DNA of 64,000 nucleotides from Desmodesmus armatus (GCA_007449985.2 VIIQ02000581.1:558001-622000); one strand, 5' to 3'. Positions 1 to 12,168 are shown, numbered from the stretch's first letter. A program made the numbers and translations. The notes: a model not told the origin generated them from the sequence alone.

Positions 1-347
1 CACCATACAGACTGTGCCTGTTTCAATGCCCACCACTGTGCTCAGATGGCTGCTTATTCGTCTCACAAGCCATACTGTAGACGGTGTGATGCTGCCATGC
101 AACCCCCTCAAAAGGAGGAGGCACAGATCAAACATTCAACGCCGTCTAGTAAGTGATTGCTCGCTCATGCCATGAGTCGTTCCATTGCCCACGCGGAGTC
201 AAAATCTAATTTTTATTTGGTCACTGTTGCGAGCGCGCGGCACTGCCGCACACTGCGCACATGCTGGGGAATAATGCCGCCCCTGCGGCAGCATGCCATT
301 CCGACTTCAGCACAAGACAAAGCCACCTTCCATCATGCTGGTCATAT
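1..347. other. 3' flank of the first minus-strand gene, no gene seen
   Basis: This stretch lies beyond the stop codon of the minus-strand gene ending at 348 and probably holds its 3' untranslated region. I see no convincing coding exon, RNA gene or repeat in it. Confidence 0.4.
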
Positions 348-3300
348 TCAGTCGCTGCCCTTGCCCACCTCTGTGAAGGTCTTGCTGCTGCAGACATACT
401 CCGACTGGTCCCCCCGCAGCACTGACACCCCACTGCCACCAATCACACCCTTATTGCTGGTCCCAGCAGCAACCACGTTCCCGCCACTGCTGCCATCCAT
501 ACCAGCAGCACCGGCACTGCTGCCACCCAGAGCAGCAGTGCTGCTGCTGCCTAGGCCTGCTGTCTGTCCTCCCCCAATGGCTGTGGGTGTTGAGGAGGTC
601 ATGTGGTGGGTCTCGCTGTATGTGGCAGAGCCTCCGCTGGGCCTGAAGTCTAGGCCACGAGAGCTTCCAGCTGGTGTGCTGGTGGGGCTGGTGGTGTAGT
701 GGTCGTCTGTGTCACGGCGGTGGATGTGGCTGGTCTGCTTGCCATAGCCTGAGGTGCCGGTGATGCCTGGGCGGAAGGGCGGGGAGGCAGGGGGGAGGCA
801 AGGGACAACAGAGGGGGAGTTGAGCCTATGTGGGGCAGGACAGTGTGAGCTACTAGGATGTGAAGGAGGGGGGGGGGGTAGCCGTCTTGACTTTCGACTA
901 CGCTGCCACAAGTTGAAGGAGACTGCTGTGCATGTAGGACTGCAGCCCTACGACCAGCTGGTTGTCCGTGTCACGGCGGTAAATGGGCTGATGTCCATAG
1001 CCTGAGGTGCCGGTGATGCCTGGTCGGAGGGGAAGGGAGAGGGAGGGGGGTGCAAGGTACAGCAGAGGGGAGTTGAGCCTTTTGGGGGCAGGACTGTGTG
1101 AGCTACATCACCAGCTGGCCTGCAGGCTTGTGAGTGTGTTGACCCTGTCTCACCGACAGGGGTGCCGATGCCAGCCGCACGGGGGTCACCCGCAGGCCCA
1201 AACCAGTGGTTCTGTGTACAGTGCAATACCTGCAGGCTTAGCTTCTAACCCCTGCCGCACCCCCTGTACCGCGCGGGAAGTATCTGTGCGCTCTTTTCCC
1301 AGGGTGTGTTGACTCCAGCCAGTGCTGACATGGGGATGTCCTGGCTTGAAGTGTGTTGGGGCTTGCCACACCGCCACAGTATCTTGCATGCCTCTCCTCT
1401 CAGACCCCCCCCCTGCACTGCCTTGACCACCCAGCCCCTACCTGTCTCGCCCTCCTCCTCCAGGTTGAGTCCAGCCAGTGCCGACATGGGGATGTCCTGG
1501 CTTGCATTGTGTCGACCTTGCCACACCAACACAGTCTTTTGCACGCTTCTCTTACCAAATCCCTCCCGCACCGCCTTTACCACCCAGCCCCTACCTGTCT
1601 CGCGCTCCTCCTCCAGGTTGAGTCCAGCCAGTGCCGACATGGGAATGGCGTGTGCACCGGTGGGTGGGGTGTTCAGGCGGTCCAGCGCAGTCACATCTGG
1701 ACGCGCATTCAGCTCCATGGGCTGTGTGTGTGTGGGGGGGGGGGGAGGGGGCGACGGCAAACAGATGGCAGGGGCAGTGCAAGCAGCAACAGCAGTAGTA
1801 AGCAGCTGTCAGCGTTTGATGGTCGGCTTGCGTATGCTTGTATCAGCGTCATGTACTGACAAGTCAAGTTTTTACTATCATAGTAGGACGCAGTCCAGTG
1901 AGCATGCACGAGTACGCATGTAGTGTACTCCCTCTGCTGACAGGTACGCAGTGCGAATCAGGCAATCCTCGACGTTGTGAATGCACTGCCGGCGCTTCTG
2001 TGCTTGTACTTAGGCTTACCGCAGCAGTGGCAGCGTGTGCGTGCACGCTGGGTGGCAGTGCTGCCATCTCCCTCCTGCCTCCAGCACCCAGTGAGGCCAT
2101 GGGCAGACCACCACGGATGTGTGACTCAAACAGACCAATGTTCACGTCCTGCGAGCAGGAAAGGGGTGACATGGAAAAGAGTGAAAGTGTCACAAAAGAC
2201 GAGCAAAGAGTGGGCAAGCAAGGGGGGCAGAACAGAATCATCTCAAGTTGGTTGCCAACTGATGATCAATCTGCACCTACAACAAGCATGCAATGTTGAC
2301 CCGCCTGCCCCCCCCCAAAAATCCCTCCTGCACCTCTCAACCCTCCAAGGTGATGGCCTCATCCACTGCACAACCGCATCCCCTAACCCTGAGCGCGCCA
2401 CCCGCCACGCTGTTACAAAAAACGGGATCCCCCTCTTTGCTTGCCAACACTACACTCCGCCATCCACCCATGTCCTCCATGTGTGGCTTTCAGCTTGTGC
2501 ACTCCTGTAACAGTTGACTTGACACCCCTCCTCCTGGGCAAAAGCCTCAAACCCCCCCCCCCACCTCAGGCATGCCTGTTGCCAGGTTGACATTGTCCAG
2601 CAGCTCCCCGTGCCTCGCTGACAGCAGTGAACCACGGCTCTGGAAGCCGGGCAGCGGCTGCTTGGTGTTGCCCAGGGACACAACAGATGTCTGCAACGAG
2701 GGGGGGGGGGGTCGGGTTGGGGGGGGGGGTGCAGCAACATTTGTTGGGTGTATGTGTGTGGTTCAGTATTCTGCTGATCAAGATTGATGTTGTGCATGCA
2801 GGATGTGCTAACACTGCCAGTCTGTAGAGCTGGGCAGCCATATGTGTGGAGATGGAGTCCACTCACAGGGATGCAGGCACTGAAGTTGCATCACAGCATG
2901 GTGCCTTGTGTGGGAGGCTGCACCTCATGCTGCAAGACAAGTGATTGCTGATTCAGCAGCTGGTTGGTCAACAAGTTTCATCTTCTTTATAGCATGCTAC
3001 AGCCCTACAGGCCCGGGGCGCCCAATGGCAAGGGTGCATGATTCACCAAGCCCTTTGCTGACACCCCGTCACCTCCCCCCCGCCCACCTGCATGCACTCC
3101 TTGGTGAGCAGCAGTGCTGAAACCATGTAGCTTTTGGTCCATGCCGCATCACGCTGCAGACCAGTCAGCTGCTCAGCAATAAGCTTCTCAGCCTCAGCAT
3201 AGTCACCACGAGCCGCTGCAAGGGGGGGGGATACGGCGCGTGGAAGACAAGGGGAGGGGGGATCAAGGATTGCATCAGTGGATGCATACTATGCAGAGTG

Positions 3301-6300
3301 GATGATGGAACAGAGACCCCAGGGTCACTGTTCCATAACAGTGTGGCTGCTGGTAGCACTGAGGCACCCACGGTGTGCTTTGTTTATGAAAGACCCACTG
3401 GTGGCTGGCTGGCAGCTGCAGTGACTGTGTGGCAGCTGCGTTACTTTGAAATTGATTCAGTGTCCTTACCCTGCAGCTTCCTGTGCTTGTAGTTGAGCCT
3501 CATGCCTGCCTCCTCAATATCTATCTCCTGCCGGGTGGTGCGGTCAACTCCAGTCTCACGACCACTGTAGTCATTCTGCATGAGGGGGGGGGGGAGGGGA
3601 GAAAGCAACAGAACAGTGGTCAAGATCAGGCAGGGTCACGCAGGGCTGCCGGCAGGAGGATTGGAAACAGACAAGGTACTTCCATAACGATGATCGGGAG
3701 AGCTCAGCTCAGCTCAGCTCAGCTCAGCTCATCAATCCACCCTGCACACAATGCAATCACCAGCCCACACTCTGCAGCACTCCGCCCGCTCCCCTGGCAT
3801 GTGCCCTGCCCCCCCCCCCTTCCCCGGGTAGGGCCCTCCCCATATTCCCCCAAACACCAGTGAATGCACTCCCTCTGCTGGACACACACTCACGTCTGCC
3901 TCGTCGTCGCTGTCGGTGTAGTAGTCATCCTCGATGTTTTGCTCACGCCGCCTCTGCCTCCTGCCACCCCTGCTTGTGGAGTGACGCCCACCACCACACC
4001 CACCCAGCATACCCCTGGAGCATGAAGTGGGAGGGGGGGAAGTGCAAGATAGGGAGGGGGAAAAGGGGCATTGTTTGCCAAGATGTGTAGGCATGTGACA
4101 ATTAGCATGCACAAGAAGGCAACCCTGAGGCCAGTTTATGTTGCCTTGTATGCACAGCGCCTCAAAAAGTACAAGACCTCAAACTTGAAGCCCCTCATCA
4201 CGAGGTCCACCTCCTTGCCCCTCCACCTGCGCTTCTGGACAGCCGCAGCTTGCGGGTGCCACACATCAATGCTACACATGTGCCTGCGATCAAAGTGTGC
4301 TTCTGTACATTGTACTTTTACTTGTGACGCAATCACAACAGCCACCTGCTGTGTGCCACCTGTTTGACATTGGGGACGCTGAAGCAGGGACAAGGTCAGC
4401 CCCCTGGCTTCCTGCTCCATGCCCTGTCCCTACCGACTTGGAAGGCATGGGCCCCGTCCCTTCCGAGCATGGTCACCCTGTAGCCCGTCCCTCCTGCCTC
4501 CGAGGCACCTCTCCCACCTCCTTGCTTTCCCCCTTGCCCCCTATCCTCACCCCTTGGCTTGGCTACATAAGCCATAGCTTACAAGGCTGATGAGTCCCAA
4601 TGGTGGCATTGTGATGTGCCTGCAGTAATTTTACCAGGCGTGGCAGCTGCAACACAAAGGTACGATAGCTTGTACCAGTGGCCAGGTTGTCACGTCCACC
4701 TCCCCAACCAGTCTGCAGAGGAGGAGGACGAAACAACTTGCCAAAGTACAAGCAAACCAGGTACCAAGCCCTGGTCTTTCATGCCCTGTCCCTACCAAGC
4801 ACGATCACCATAGCGCAACCCTGCGCCCTCCCTATTGTCTCCTTGCTGTCCCAACGTTGTTCATGCACAGGAGCATGCTCCCTGCTCCCAACCCCTAGCC
4901 AGCAGCCTCAGCTTGCATGCGCAAATCACTGGCTCGCACAATACACTGTACCTATAGTGAATATGTGTCCCCGGGCTGAGACAGCCGCTGGTGTACATGG
5001 CATGTACCGTCAGCAAGTTGTCACGTCAAACTCGACAAGGAGACACCGTGCTCCAGTTGCCCCAGTCGAGGACGACGCAACAACTTGCCAAAGTGCAGTT
5101 TCAGACTCCCATACCATGGGCACCTTGATGAATTTGTGCTCTGTAACCCCTGCCCACCGAGTACGGTAACAGCAGTACTGTGGCACTAGTGCCACAGGGC
5201 CATGTCTTGGGGGCTTCCGAAGGAGGTCCACCTTGACCCTAAAAGCATCATCAGCACACTGAAACCACAGCACCCTGCACACTCACTGACAGGCTATGAG
5301 AACCTCAGGCAGCTGCGCCAAAACTGCCCAGTCATACCTGGAGTAAGCCTTTCCTGCCGCCTTAACCCCGTAGCCAGCCGCAGACTTCCAAGTGCCACCC
5401 AAGTAACGATGTTTTTCCCCTCTACCCTTGAGCCCCAAAAATCGACCCCTGTTGTCCCAAAAAACGGTGTGCCTACAGTGAGGTGGTGCTACCTTGCACC
5501 CCTGGCAAGTTGTCACATCAACCTCCTCAACGCTGCTAGCATTGAGGCTGCCGACGCAACAACGTGCCTCAGTCACAAGGACCCCACCCTGGCCTTGTCT
5601 GTGAACCCTCACCAATTCCCCCCCACCCCCCACCCGCCCCGGGAGGCTGAGCCAGCCAAAACCTGCAAGTGCCACGCATTCAACAGTGTGCCGAGAGTGA
5701 AATCGTGCTGTTTCTTTTTTACACCACGGTGGTGCTTACCTTGTACGACTGGCTTGTTGTCACGTAGAGCTCCTCAACGCCCAATGGAGGTGAAGTACTC
5801 TACAACGAAACAAAGTGCCCAAGGTACAAGGTCCTCATGCTGGCCTTGTACTGTGCAATTTGACCAACTGCCCCTCTCCCCCTAACCCCCAGCCAGCCGC
5901 AGCCTCAGCTTGGCAGATGCCACGCAATCGACGGTGCAATCGACGGTGTGCCCACAGTGAGGTGGTGCTGCCTTGTACCACGGTATCATGCCATAGCGGC
6001 TGTCATACCATAGCAGCTATGTAGCAAGGGTATACCTTGTACCACTGGCAGGATGTCGCGTCAACCTCCTTCCTTGTTGGTAGGTGCAGTGAGGCGACAT
6101 GAATGCAACCCGCAACAAGGAAGCCGACGGAACAAAGTGCCCACAGTACAAGGCGCTCACCCTGGCCCTGTGCTGTATACTGTTACCATCGGTGGCCACC
6201 AGGCAAGGTCAGAGTAGCACAAAGCCCTGGGCCCCCTCCCTCCTGCCCTCCTCCTTCCCCACCCTTTCCTGCTGCCTGCCCCCATCCATACGCAGCAACA

Positions 6301-9300
6301 GCTGCACCTGGCAGCACCCCCTTTTCCTGCTGCCCCCTCTCACCCCCCCCCCCTCAATATCCTGCAAAGCAGCATGCCCCATACGTTGGTGATGTGCCGT
6401 CCGTAAAAAAGGTGCTGCAAACCAGCTTGACGCCCTGGACGCCAGCAGGGTTGCAGCACCTTCCAGCTGCACTGACGACAACCCACTGTGCACAATCATA
6501 TGAGCCCTGCCCCGCTGGTGCACCAAAGATACAACCGCCCACCCTTAACACCCAGCTCCCTCATGTCCCACTAGTACCCTGTGACAGCGTCTCCTTGCAG
6601 CCGCAGGGGTCCGGACCCCGGTGCCCTTCTGTGGGTAGTGCACACCAGCTTGCCTCGGTGTACGCTGTCGTGCCCTCACAACCTCGCGCTTGTCTACAAC
6701 CCCTTCCCAATAGAACAGTCCACAGTAATGAGACCTGTGCCAGCGCACACACAACCTCATCACCAAAACCTCACTCTCGAATAAAACGCCACTCCACCCC
6801 CCCCCTCTTCAGACACCAACCTGCCACAGCCCCTTACCCACCTGATACCACCACCACCACCGTTGCCGTTGGCCCCCTGGTTGTAGGGCACCATCGCTCC
6901 AGCCCCTCCTGCGTCCTCAAATGTGTCCATGTCACCCGCCTGGCTCTGGTAGTTCCTGCTGGACTTGGCTGCAGCCCTACTGGCCTTGACCACCTCACCA
7001 CGCACACGCTTCAACTCAGGCAGACGCTCCTGTGGTTTGGGGGGGGGGGACGATACGAAGCCGTGTGTTCAAAAGGATTGCAATGTTTGACAAGACAGTA
7101 TAGAGGCAAGTTTGTGAGGGAAGCGGAGGGGCTGAGGAGACTAGGGTTCCATGGTTGACCACCGTCACGTTTCCCAGTAGTTTGGGAGGGGGCAACGTCC
7201 CCAGGGCAGTCAAGCTAGCCCTGCTGGTCTTGACCACCTGACCATGCACGCGCTTCAGCTCAGGCAGCCACTTTGAGTGGCAGGTATTGGCAACACCTTC
7301 TACCAAAACCAGCCTGCCAAAGCTGGTTCCTCAACTGAACTGTCTCTGCTGCTCCCCCCTCCCCCCCCCCCCACACACACACACACCCGCTCACCTCCAC
7401 CACTCCCAGTGCCTCGCTCCACTGGTGCAGGGGGCGGATGACGTGGCCACGCAGCCTGTGGTGGTACTCACTGAGGGGAGGTAGGGAGAAGGGACAGTGT
7501 ACAGCAACAAGTGAATACGTAGTACAGGGGGCAGAGGCATAGACAGCACAACCCACACTGATTGGTGTCCCCTAGTGGGTCAGCAAGGCAGCACTGGCTG
7601 GTGCGTTGTTGAGTAGCAGAACAAGAATAGCGCTAATGGCAGGGATTCTGCGCTTTTCCAACCCAACTTGTCATTAGCTGTGGCGAGTGACTGTCAAATT
7701 CCATGCGCACAGAGAGCGTCAGTCTCTGCACCTTCTCCACACAACGTTCTGCACTCACGCACGCACAAGCTGACACCCCACCCACACACATGCATCCCCC
7801 CCACACGTACTGAAAACCTGTCCCGCCACCACACCCACCCGCGAGCCTCCTCCAGCCCTGCAATGCTGACGTCACCCCCCACTGTGTGCTGGTGGCCGTG
7901 GCTGATGGTGGCACGAGTGGGCTCAGCCAGACCTCCCCCAACCGCATCCCACACACGGGGCAGGGGGGCACGCATCACAGGCTCAATGCGCTTCAGGAAC
8001 TCTGCGGTATGGATAGACGGACGGGGGGTGGAGGAAAGGGGGCAGGGGTGCATTGTACAGGATAAAAACCAACCAGTGGGCCGATGGGGTGACGGGTGCA
8101 GGCACAATGGGGAAGGCAGCATGTCATGCACTGAGCGGGCGCCGCCGCGTTGAACGCGGATAAACCACACCAGCGGCACGAGGGCTTGCCAAGCCCTCAT
8201 CCATCATATCATTGAGCTTGGCAGCCTACCAAGCTCAAAGCGCATTATTGTGCGCATTGAGGCTTGGTGCATGCATGCATGCATCCGAATGTTGCAATGC
8301 GCATTGCAACATGAGCTTGTGGCCAGTGCTGCTCTCAGCTCCCTGAAAGTGGTCTGCCGTGCACCCTGATGCACTGTGTGTGAAGGCTTGGCTCGCATGC
8401 AAGATGTTGGTCAAAGCTCTGTGCGCATGCGCACACCCTTTGAAACCCAGTTATGGGTTACACCACATGCAGAAGGAGCAGCAGCAGCAGCAGCTCACCG
8501 TCTGTTGCACTCTCAAACTTGCTGAGGTTGTCCCTGAAGTGGCTCAGCTCGTGCTCAAAGTCACACGCCTCATCCCACATCTGAAGCAGCAGCAGCAGCA
8601 TGCGCAGTCTCAGCAGGGCGGTAAAGAGTGCATTGCGTTGAGCGGTGTGGGCCAGTGACCAGCAAGCAGCATTATGCTGGCAAGTAGCACTGTATCACAG
8701 ATCAACAAGCATCCATATCATCGGCATGTGGAGGCCGGCAGCTCCCTTGACACATGATGGCCGCAGTGCAGCATGCTGATCAGGATGCACATGACCCTCA
8801 CATCCCCAGGAAACACGGGTGGCTCAACATCTGTGGCATGCATGCGCATGCATTGAAACCGCGCGCATTGATGTCAAGAGCGTTGCGCGCAAGCACTTTG
8901 GACACGCACACACTTCACACAGGTCACAAGGTAGGACAGACCAATCTCTAGCAAGATCTTCCCTACCTGCCAGACGCGAATGTTGGGCTGTGCGTCCTGT
9001 GACATCAGCTCATGCACATCAGCAGGGTCCTTGGGGGATAGCACCATGCGGCCTCCTGCAGGGCAAATGGCAGTCCACACACAGGCGCATAAGGTTGCTG
9101 GAGATACACACTTGGTCCATGCATGCGCAGCAACAGCTTGTGAAGCGCGCCCCAGCAGCAGCAACAACATGGGAACTTCCTTTGGGGGCTAAGAGGGTAA
9201 ATGTGGCTGCTGCCATGCCAGCTTCTGCCCCAGGAAATATGGAAGGGGTGTGTGGGTACCTGTGGCGCGCCTTCCTCCCCTGCCAGCCTTGACGCCAGAG

Positions 9301-9496
9301 GCCCGCTTCATCTGCAACCACCACCACAACCAGATGTGAGGGTGACAAAGGCTGCATTCTGGGTGTGCCACTGCAGGTGGTGCAGGGCAAGGGCAAGTTC
9401 ATCCTGGTGGTCCCTGGCGCCTTGTGCTGCCCAGATCTAATTGTCACGCACCTTTCGCATCTCCCTCTTGCGCTTGAAGGACTGCCAGGCGTCCAT
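348..9496 (-). CDS. Unrecognised 14-exon gene, possible BAR-domain protein
   Basis: Exons (high to low): 9496-9452, 9311-9260, 9055-8967, 8580-8499, 8001-7839, 7470-7395, 7029-6842, 4014-3894, 3575-3470, 3215-3088, 2690-2565, 2148-2020, 1721-1595, 766-348. Every junction is GT-AG and in phase, giving 616 residues. The start is the first ATG of exon 1 (MDAWQSFKRKREMRK). Exons 4-7 are helical and charged. EYHHRLRGHVIRPL followed by ERLPELKRVRGEVVKASRA resembles the second helix of BAR membrane-curving domains, and DYAEAEKLIAEQLTGLQ (exon 10) could be the third. An acidic/Arg patch (RRQRRREQNIEDDYYTDSDD) lies between them. The tail is Gly/Ser-rich. The BAR call is inference from pattern only; it could be another coiled-coil protein. 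The 2.8-kb intron 7 could hide an exon. Confidence 0.55.
700..1110 (-). repeat. Tandem duplication covering the 5' end of the last exon
   Basis: Two copies about 252 bp apart (about 700-855 and 957-1110) share the acceptor, the GITGTSGYG-coding start of the last exon and the upstream intron text. The 957-1016 copy has a usable acceptor but ends out of phase with the true last exon at 766, so it is probably a relic and not a cassette exon. Confidence 0.7.
1300..1660 (-). repeat. Tandem copies of an exon-intron junction
   Basis: Units of about 152-160 bp carry the coding text IPMSALAGLNLEEE plus the following donor (ACAG/GTAGGG) and intron start. Anchors at 1631, 1479 and 1319 mark the true exon end and two copies. 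The copies begin after an AG but would enter in phase 0, unlike the true exon chain, so they look non-functional. Confidence 0.7.
3701..3730. repeat. (AGCTC)6 microsatellite
   Basis: Six perfect tandem copies of AGCTC lie in the intron between exons 8 and 9 of the first gene. Confidence 0.95.
4672..6145. repeat. Degenerate family of five hairpin repeats in intron 7
   Basis: Five diverged copies near 4683-4745, 5011-5095, 5503-5567, 5743-5820 and 6047-6142 each have a left arm like GGCAAGTTGTCACGTC and a right arm like GACGCAACAACTTGCC, its near reverse complement. The arms are 20-60 bp apart. Text around them (CAGTGAGGTGGTGCT before, GTACAAGG...CTGGCC after) is also shared, so the unit is about 240-490 bp. 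No transposase is visible. It may be a MITE-like element or a decayed satellite. Confidence 0.65.
7205..7280 (-). repeat. Relic copy of the start of exon 7
   Basis: The minus-strand text reads WLPELKRVHGQVVKTSRA, nearly identical to the start of exon 7 (RLPELKRVRGEVVKASRA) 237 bp away. The acceptor AG of the true exon is not conserved here. It is probably a partial exon duplication in intron 6. Confidence 0.65.
8182..8459. other. Cluster of short palindromes in intron 4
   Basis: Within 280 bp there are at least six inverted repeats: 7-bp arms at 8182/8190, 8-bp arms at 8214/8229, 5-bp arms at 8240/8251, a perfect 20-bp palindrome at 8291-8310 (GTTGCAATGCGCATTGCAAC), a perfect 16-bp palindrome at 8420-8435, and 6-bp arms at 8444/8454. 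A (GCAT)n run lies at about 8269-8284. No coding sequence is seen. Confidence 0.75.
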
Positions 9497-12168
9497 GTTG
9501 CGCTGGTTGTGATAGAAATGCGTTTACACGGAACAGTCCACTCACAATACAATGCGTGTCGGACCTGCTTGTTTGTTTGCTGCAGAGACGTGGAAGATTT
9601 TTACAGTATCCAATGCTGTTCGTTCTCCAGGTTGAGCAGATTTGCGCTGGTATTCGAACGGCGCGTCAGCATGACAGACGTTGGACGTCATACGTTGGAC
9701 GTCATACGTTGGACGGGTCTCCAACTCTCTCAACACAGATTCCAACAAAAAAAGTATGAATGCAACAATTTCATTGCTTATCATCAGACTCATTTGCTCT
9801 TTCGCGATGTGCTGTCTTCAAGTAATGTACGCGAGGGGGACGTTAAAGGGCGAGCAAGTTCACACTTTCTCGAGGAGGGCAGGAGAGGGGCCAGTGGCCA
9901 TCACAAACTGTAGTCGTAAGGTGAAAGAACCATTTGCCTGCGTTTATTTGCAAACTCGGCAGGTCATCACACGAAACCGTTGAACGAGTCACACTCGAGC
10001 AGGGGCCTGCTTTCCGCCCCTGCGTGCTACTGAATACTTCAATGTTGTTCAAAACATCGTCTGACTGCGTGTCTGGGGCTCTGTGGGTAATTTGAACCAG
10101 CAGCAGCTTGGGCTGCAGATCAATGTGCAGTTCAACCCCAGCTATGCCTTCACATACATCCTGCAGCCCAGCCTTAACCCTGATAGCCTGATACTTGTCA
10201 GACTGCCATGTAAAACTCACTCTGGCGACGCCCTCACTCCCCCAGGACCGCCAGGCCCTGAGGGTTGGGATGGGCGGGTGTTTGGACACGAAAAATTGAT
10301 AGCGAAGAAGGATACTGTAGCCAGTAGAAACTGGCTCATCCTGTTGGTTCACTAGATCTAGTGTCCTGTTGGTTGAAGGTATTAGGTTTTTTGACAGTGT
10401 TTGACTACGTGCCTCTCTGTGCTCAGTGCACTCACTCAAATCTTTTCAGATTAGCCGAGTACTCTCTGCTAATCTTACTCGTACTTGGTGGTGCCAAAGC
10501 TTGTGTCAAGCACCCGGGCATTGCCATGACTCAGCTGCCAAGCCTGCTGGCACTGCGATGCATCATGATGCCCAGTAGCTACTGCTATAGCAGGAGAGTC
10601 CTGGCATGCTCAAACCTGCAGCAGCACTGGCCTGCTGCCCCTCAACATGCGCGAAGGGCTGTATGACGCAGTAACAGGCAGCGCAGCGGCATGAGCGAGT
10701 GCAGGCTTTGGCCGGAAGGTAACATGGGGGATAGGTGCACAGACAACACGCGCAATTGGCCAACACCGCCGAGATGCACCACCACATTGCAAAACTGCAC
10801 AGTGGACCCACACCTACAGGCTGAAGCAGCACACTCTTTGGTTTGCAGCTGCCGCACAGCAAATGTCTCAACAGGCGGCACAAGAACAGACGCTGCCTGA
10901 GCTGACTGATGACATGTAGTCAATTTGACATGTGCGCATGACTAGTGGCACCCCTGAACTGCGCCATGCGCACTGACCAGTCCTACCTGTGAGTCTCTGC
11001 TTGTCTGGCTGTTGCTTTGTACAACAGCTGTACAGGTGGGCTGTCGTTTCCTTGACAGCGTCCGGCCTGCCCTGGACAGTCTGTGATCGGTGTTGGTGTC
11101 CACCAGACCGAAGCAGGCAAACTGCGTCAATCCTGGCAGCCAGTTGTCTAGCCAATGGAGGGGCTAGGATGGCTGCTGCAGACAGCTGCGCCGCCCTAGA
11201 TCACTGGTGAGTTGCCGTAGTGGCTGTCCCTGTCCTGCTCCTTGCTGCGGGAGCAGGCGCAGCAGCTGCAACAGCAGCCTACATGGAGATGCAGCGTGCG
11301 ATATGCCTGCATGAGAGTGCTACCCCTGCTGCTGCAGCTGCATTGCCTGCTAGTGAGCCACTGCCTCCATGCAGCGGCCAGGGGCCCATTTTAAGCAAAC
11401 CGGCTGCTGCTGCTGGGCAGCAACACTGGCATACTGAGAAGCAAGCCGCCGTATAGGGGAAACAGAGGTAGTGCTGATGCCCAGGCCCAAGGCAGACAAG
11501 AGGGATCCGTCCAACAGGAGAGCACTGCTGAGCTGCATCCATGGGGCCATGGACTCAGAGAGGCTTCAGTTAATGATGTGCAGACGACAGCTGGTGTGAT
11601 GCAGACGACCTGTAACTGGTGTGGGCACCCATGCCCAGTTCTGCTGTTCTACTGCTGTTGTGACCTGACAGCAACATTTGTGTCCGTATGACAGCGACCG
11701 ATGCCGTAAAGGACTCTTCGATTTATTCTATGTTTTACGGTAGTCAGTTTGCGAGTTATAAGAGGCCATATCAGAAGTGTGACACATGCTCGCCCTTTAA
11801 GGTCTCCCCATACGCGATCGCGCAGAGCCTCTATTATGGTGGTTCCAACCCTTTGTATCTTCAACGTGTTTGGCTTCGCATCGTTCAAAGACCCATCACA
11901 TCTCCGCATGCTCTTGTAGGACACCAACAAGGTTGCTTGCCCTTCTTTGTTCTTTGCTCGATTAGCGAGTGCCTTGGATCTTTGGAACATCTACTACATG
12001 GTATCTTTATCATCTTATTGAGCCACATCGCATTCAAGCCGCCTCACTAGTGTGTTCTCCTGCCTCATCCAGACGCTGGTGGAAACCCCCAAGGATCAGG
12101 GTGCTGCTCCAAGCTCTCTGCTTTGAGCAGGGTTCTAACAGCAAGTGCGAGCCTCCCCAAAAGTTGTC
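9497..12168. other. Intergenic region between divergent genes, with an orphan ORF
   Basis: This 2.7-kb region separates the starts of the minus-strand gene and the next plus-strand gene, so it should hold both promoters. Base composition is more AT-rich than in the neighbours in parts (9550-9950, 11690-12050). A minus-strand ORF at 9843-10439 (198 codons) has fairly balanced composition (for example VSFTWQSDKYQAIRVKAG) but no recognised domain. Short ORFs at 10942-11130 (-) and 11220-11456 (+) are equally uncertain. I cannot support a gene here with confidence. Confidence 0.3.
9679..9715. promoter_or_regulatory. 14-bp tandem repeat with ACGTCA cores upstream of the first gene
   Basis: CGTTGGACGTCATA is repeated at 9679 and 9693 with a third partial copy at 9707, about 185 bp upstream of the start codon at 9496 on the minus strand. 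GACGTCA-like cores are classic bZIP-type sites. A regulatory role is inference. Confidence 0.35.

Noticed and set aside
4136..4420. Minus-strand ORF with basic, protein-like text
   Set aside because: No start or splice partner in phase with the gene around it; probably intron sequence.
5283..5675. Minus-strand ORF over the hairpin repeats
   Set aside because: It is explained by the repeated text, with the same short peptide recurring in other copies, and has no splice support.
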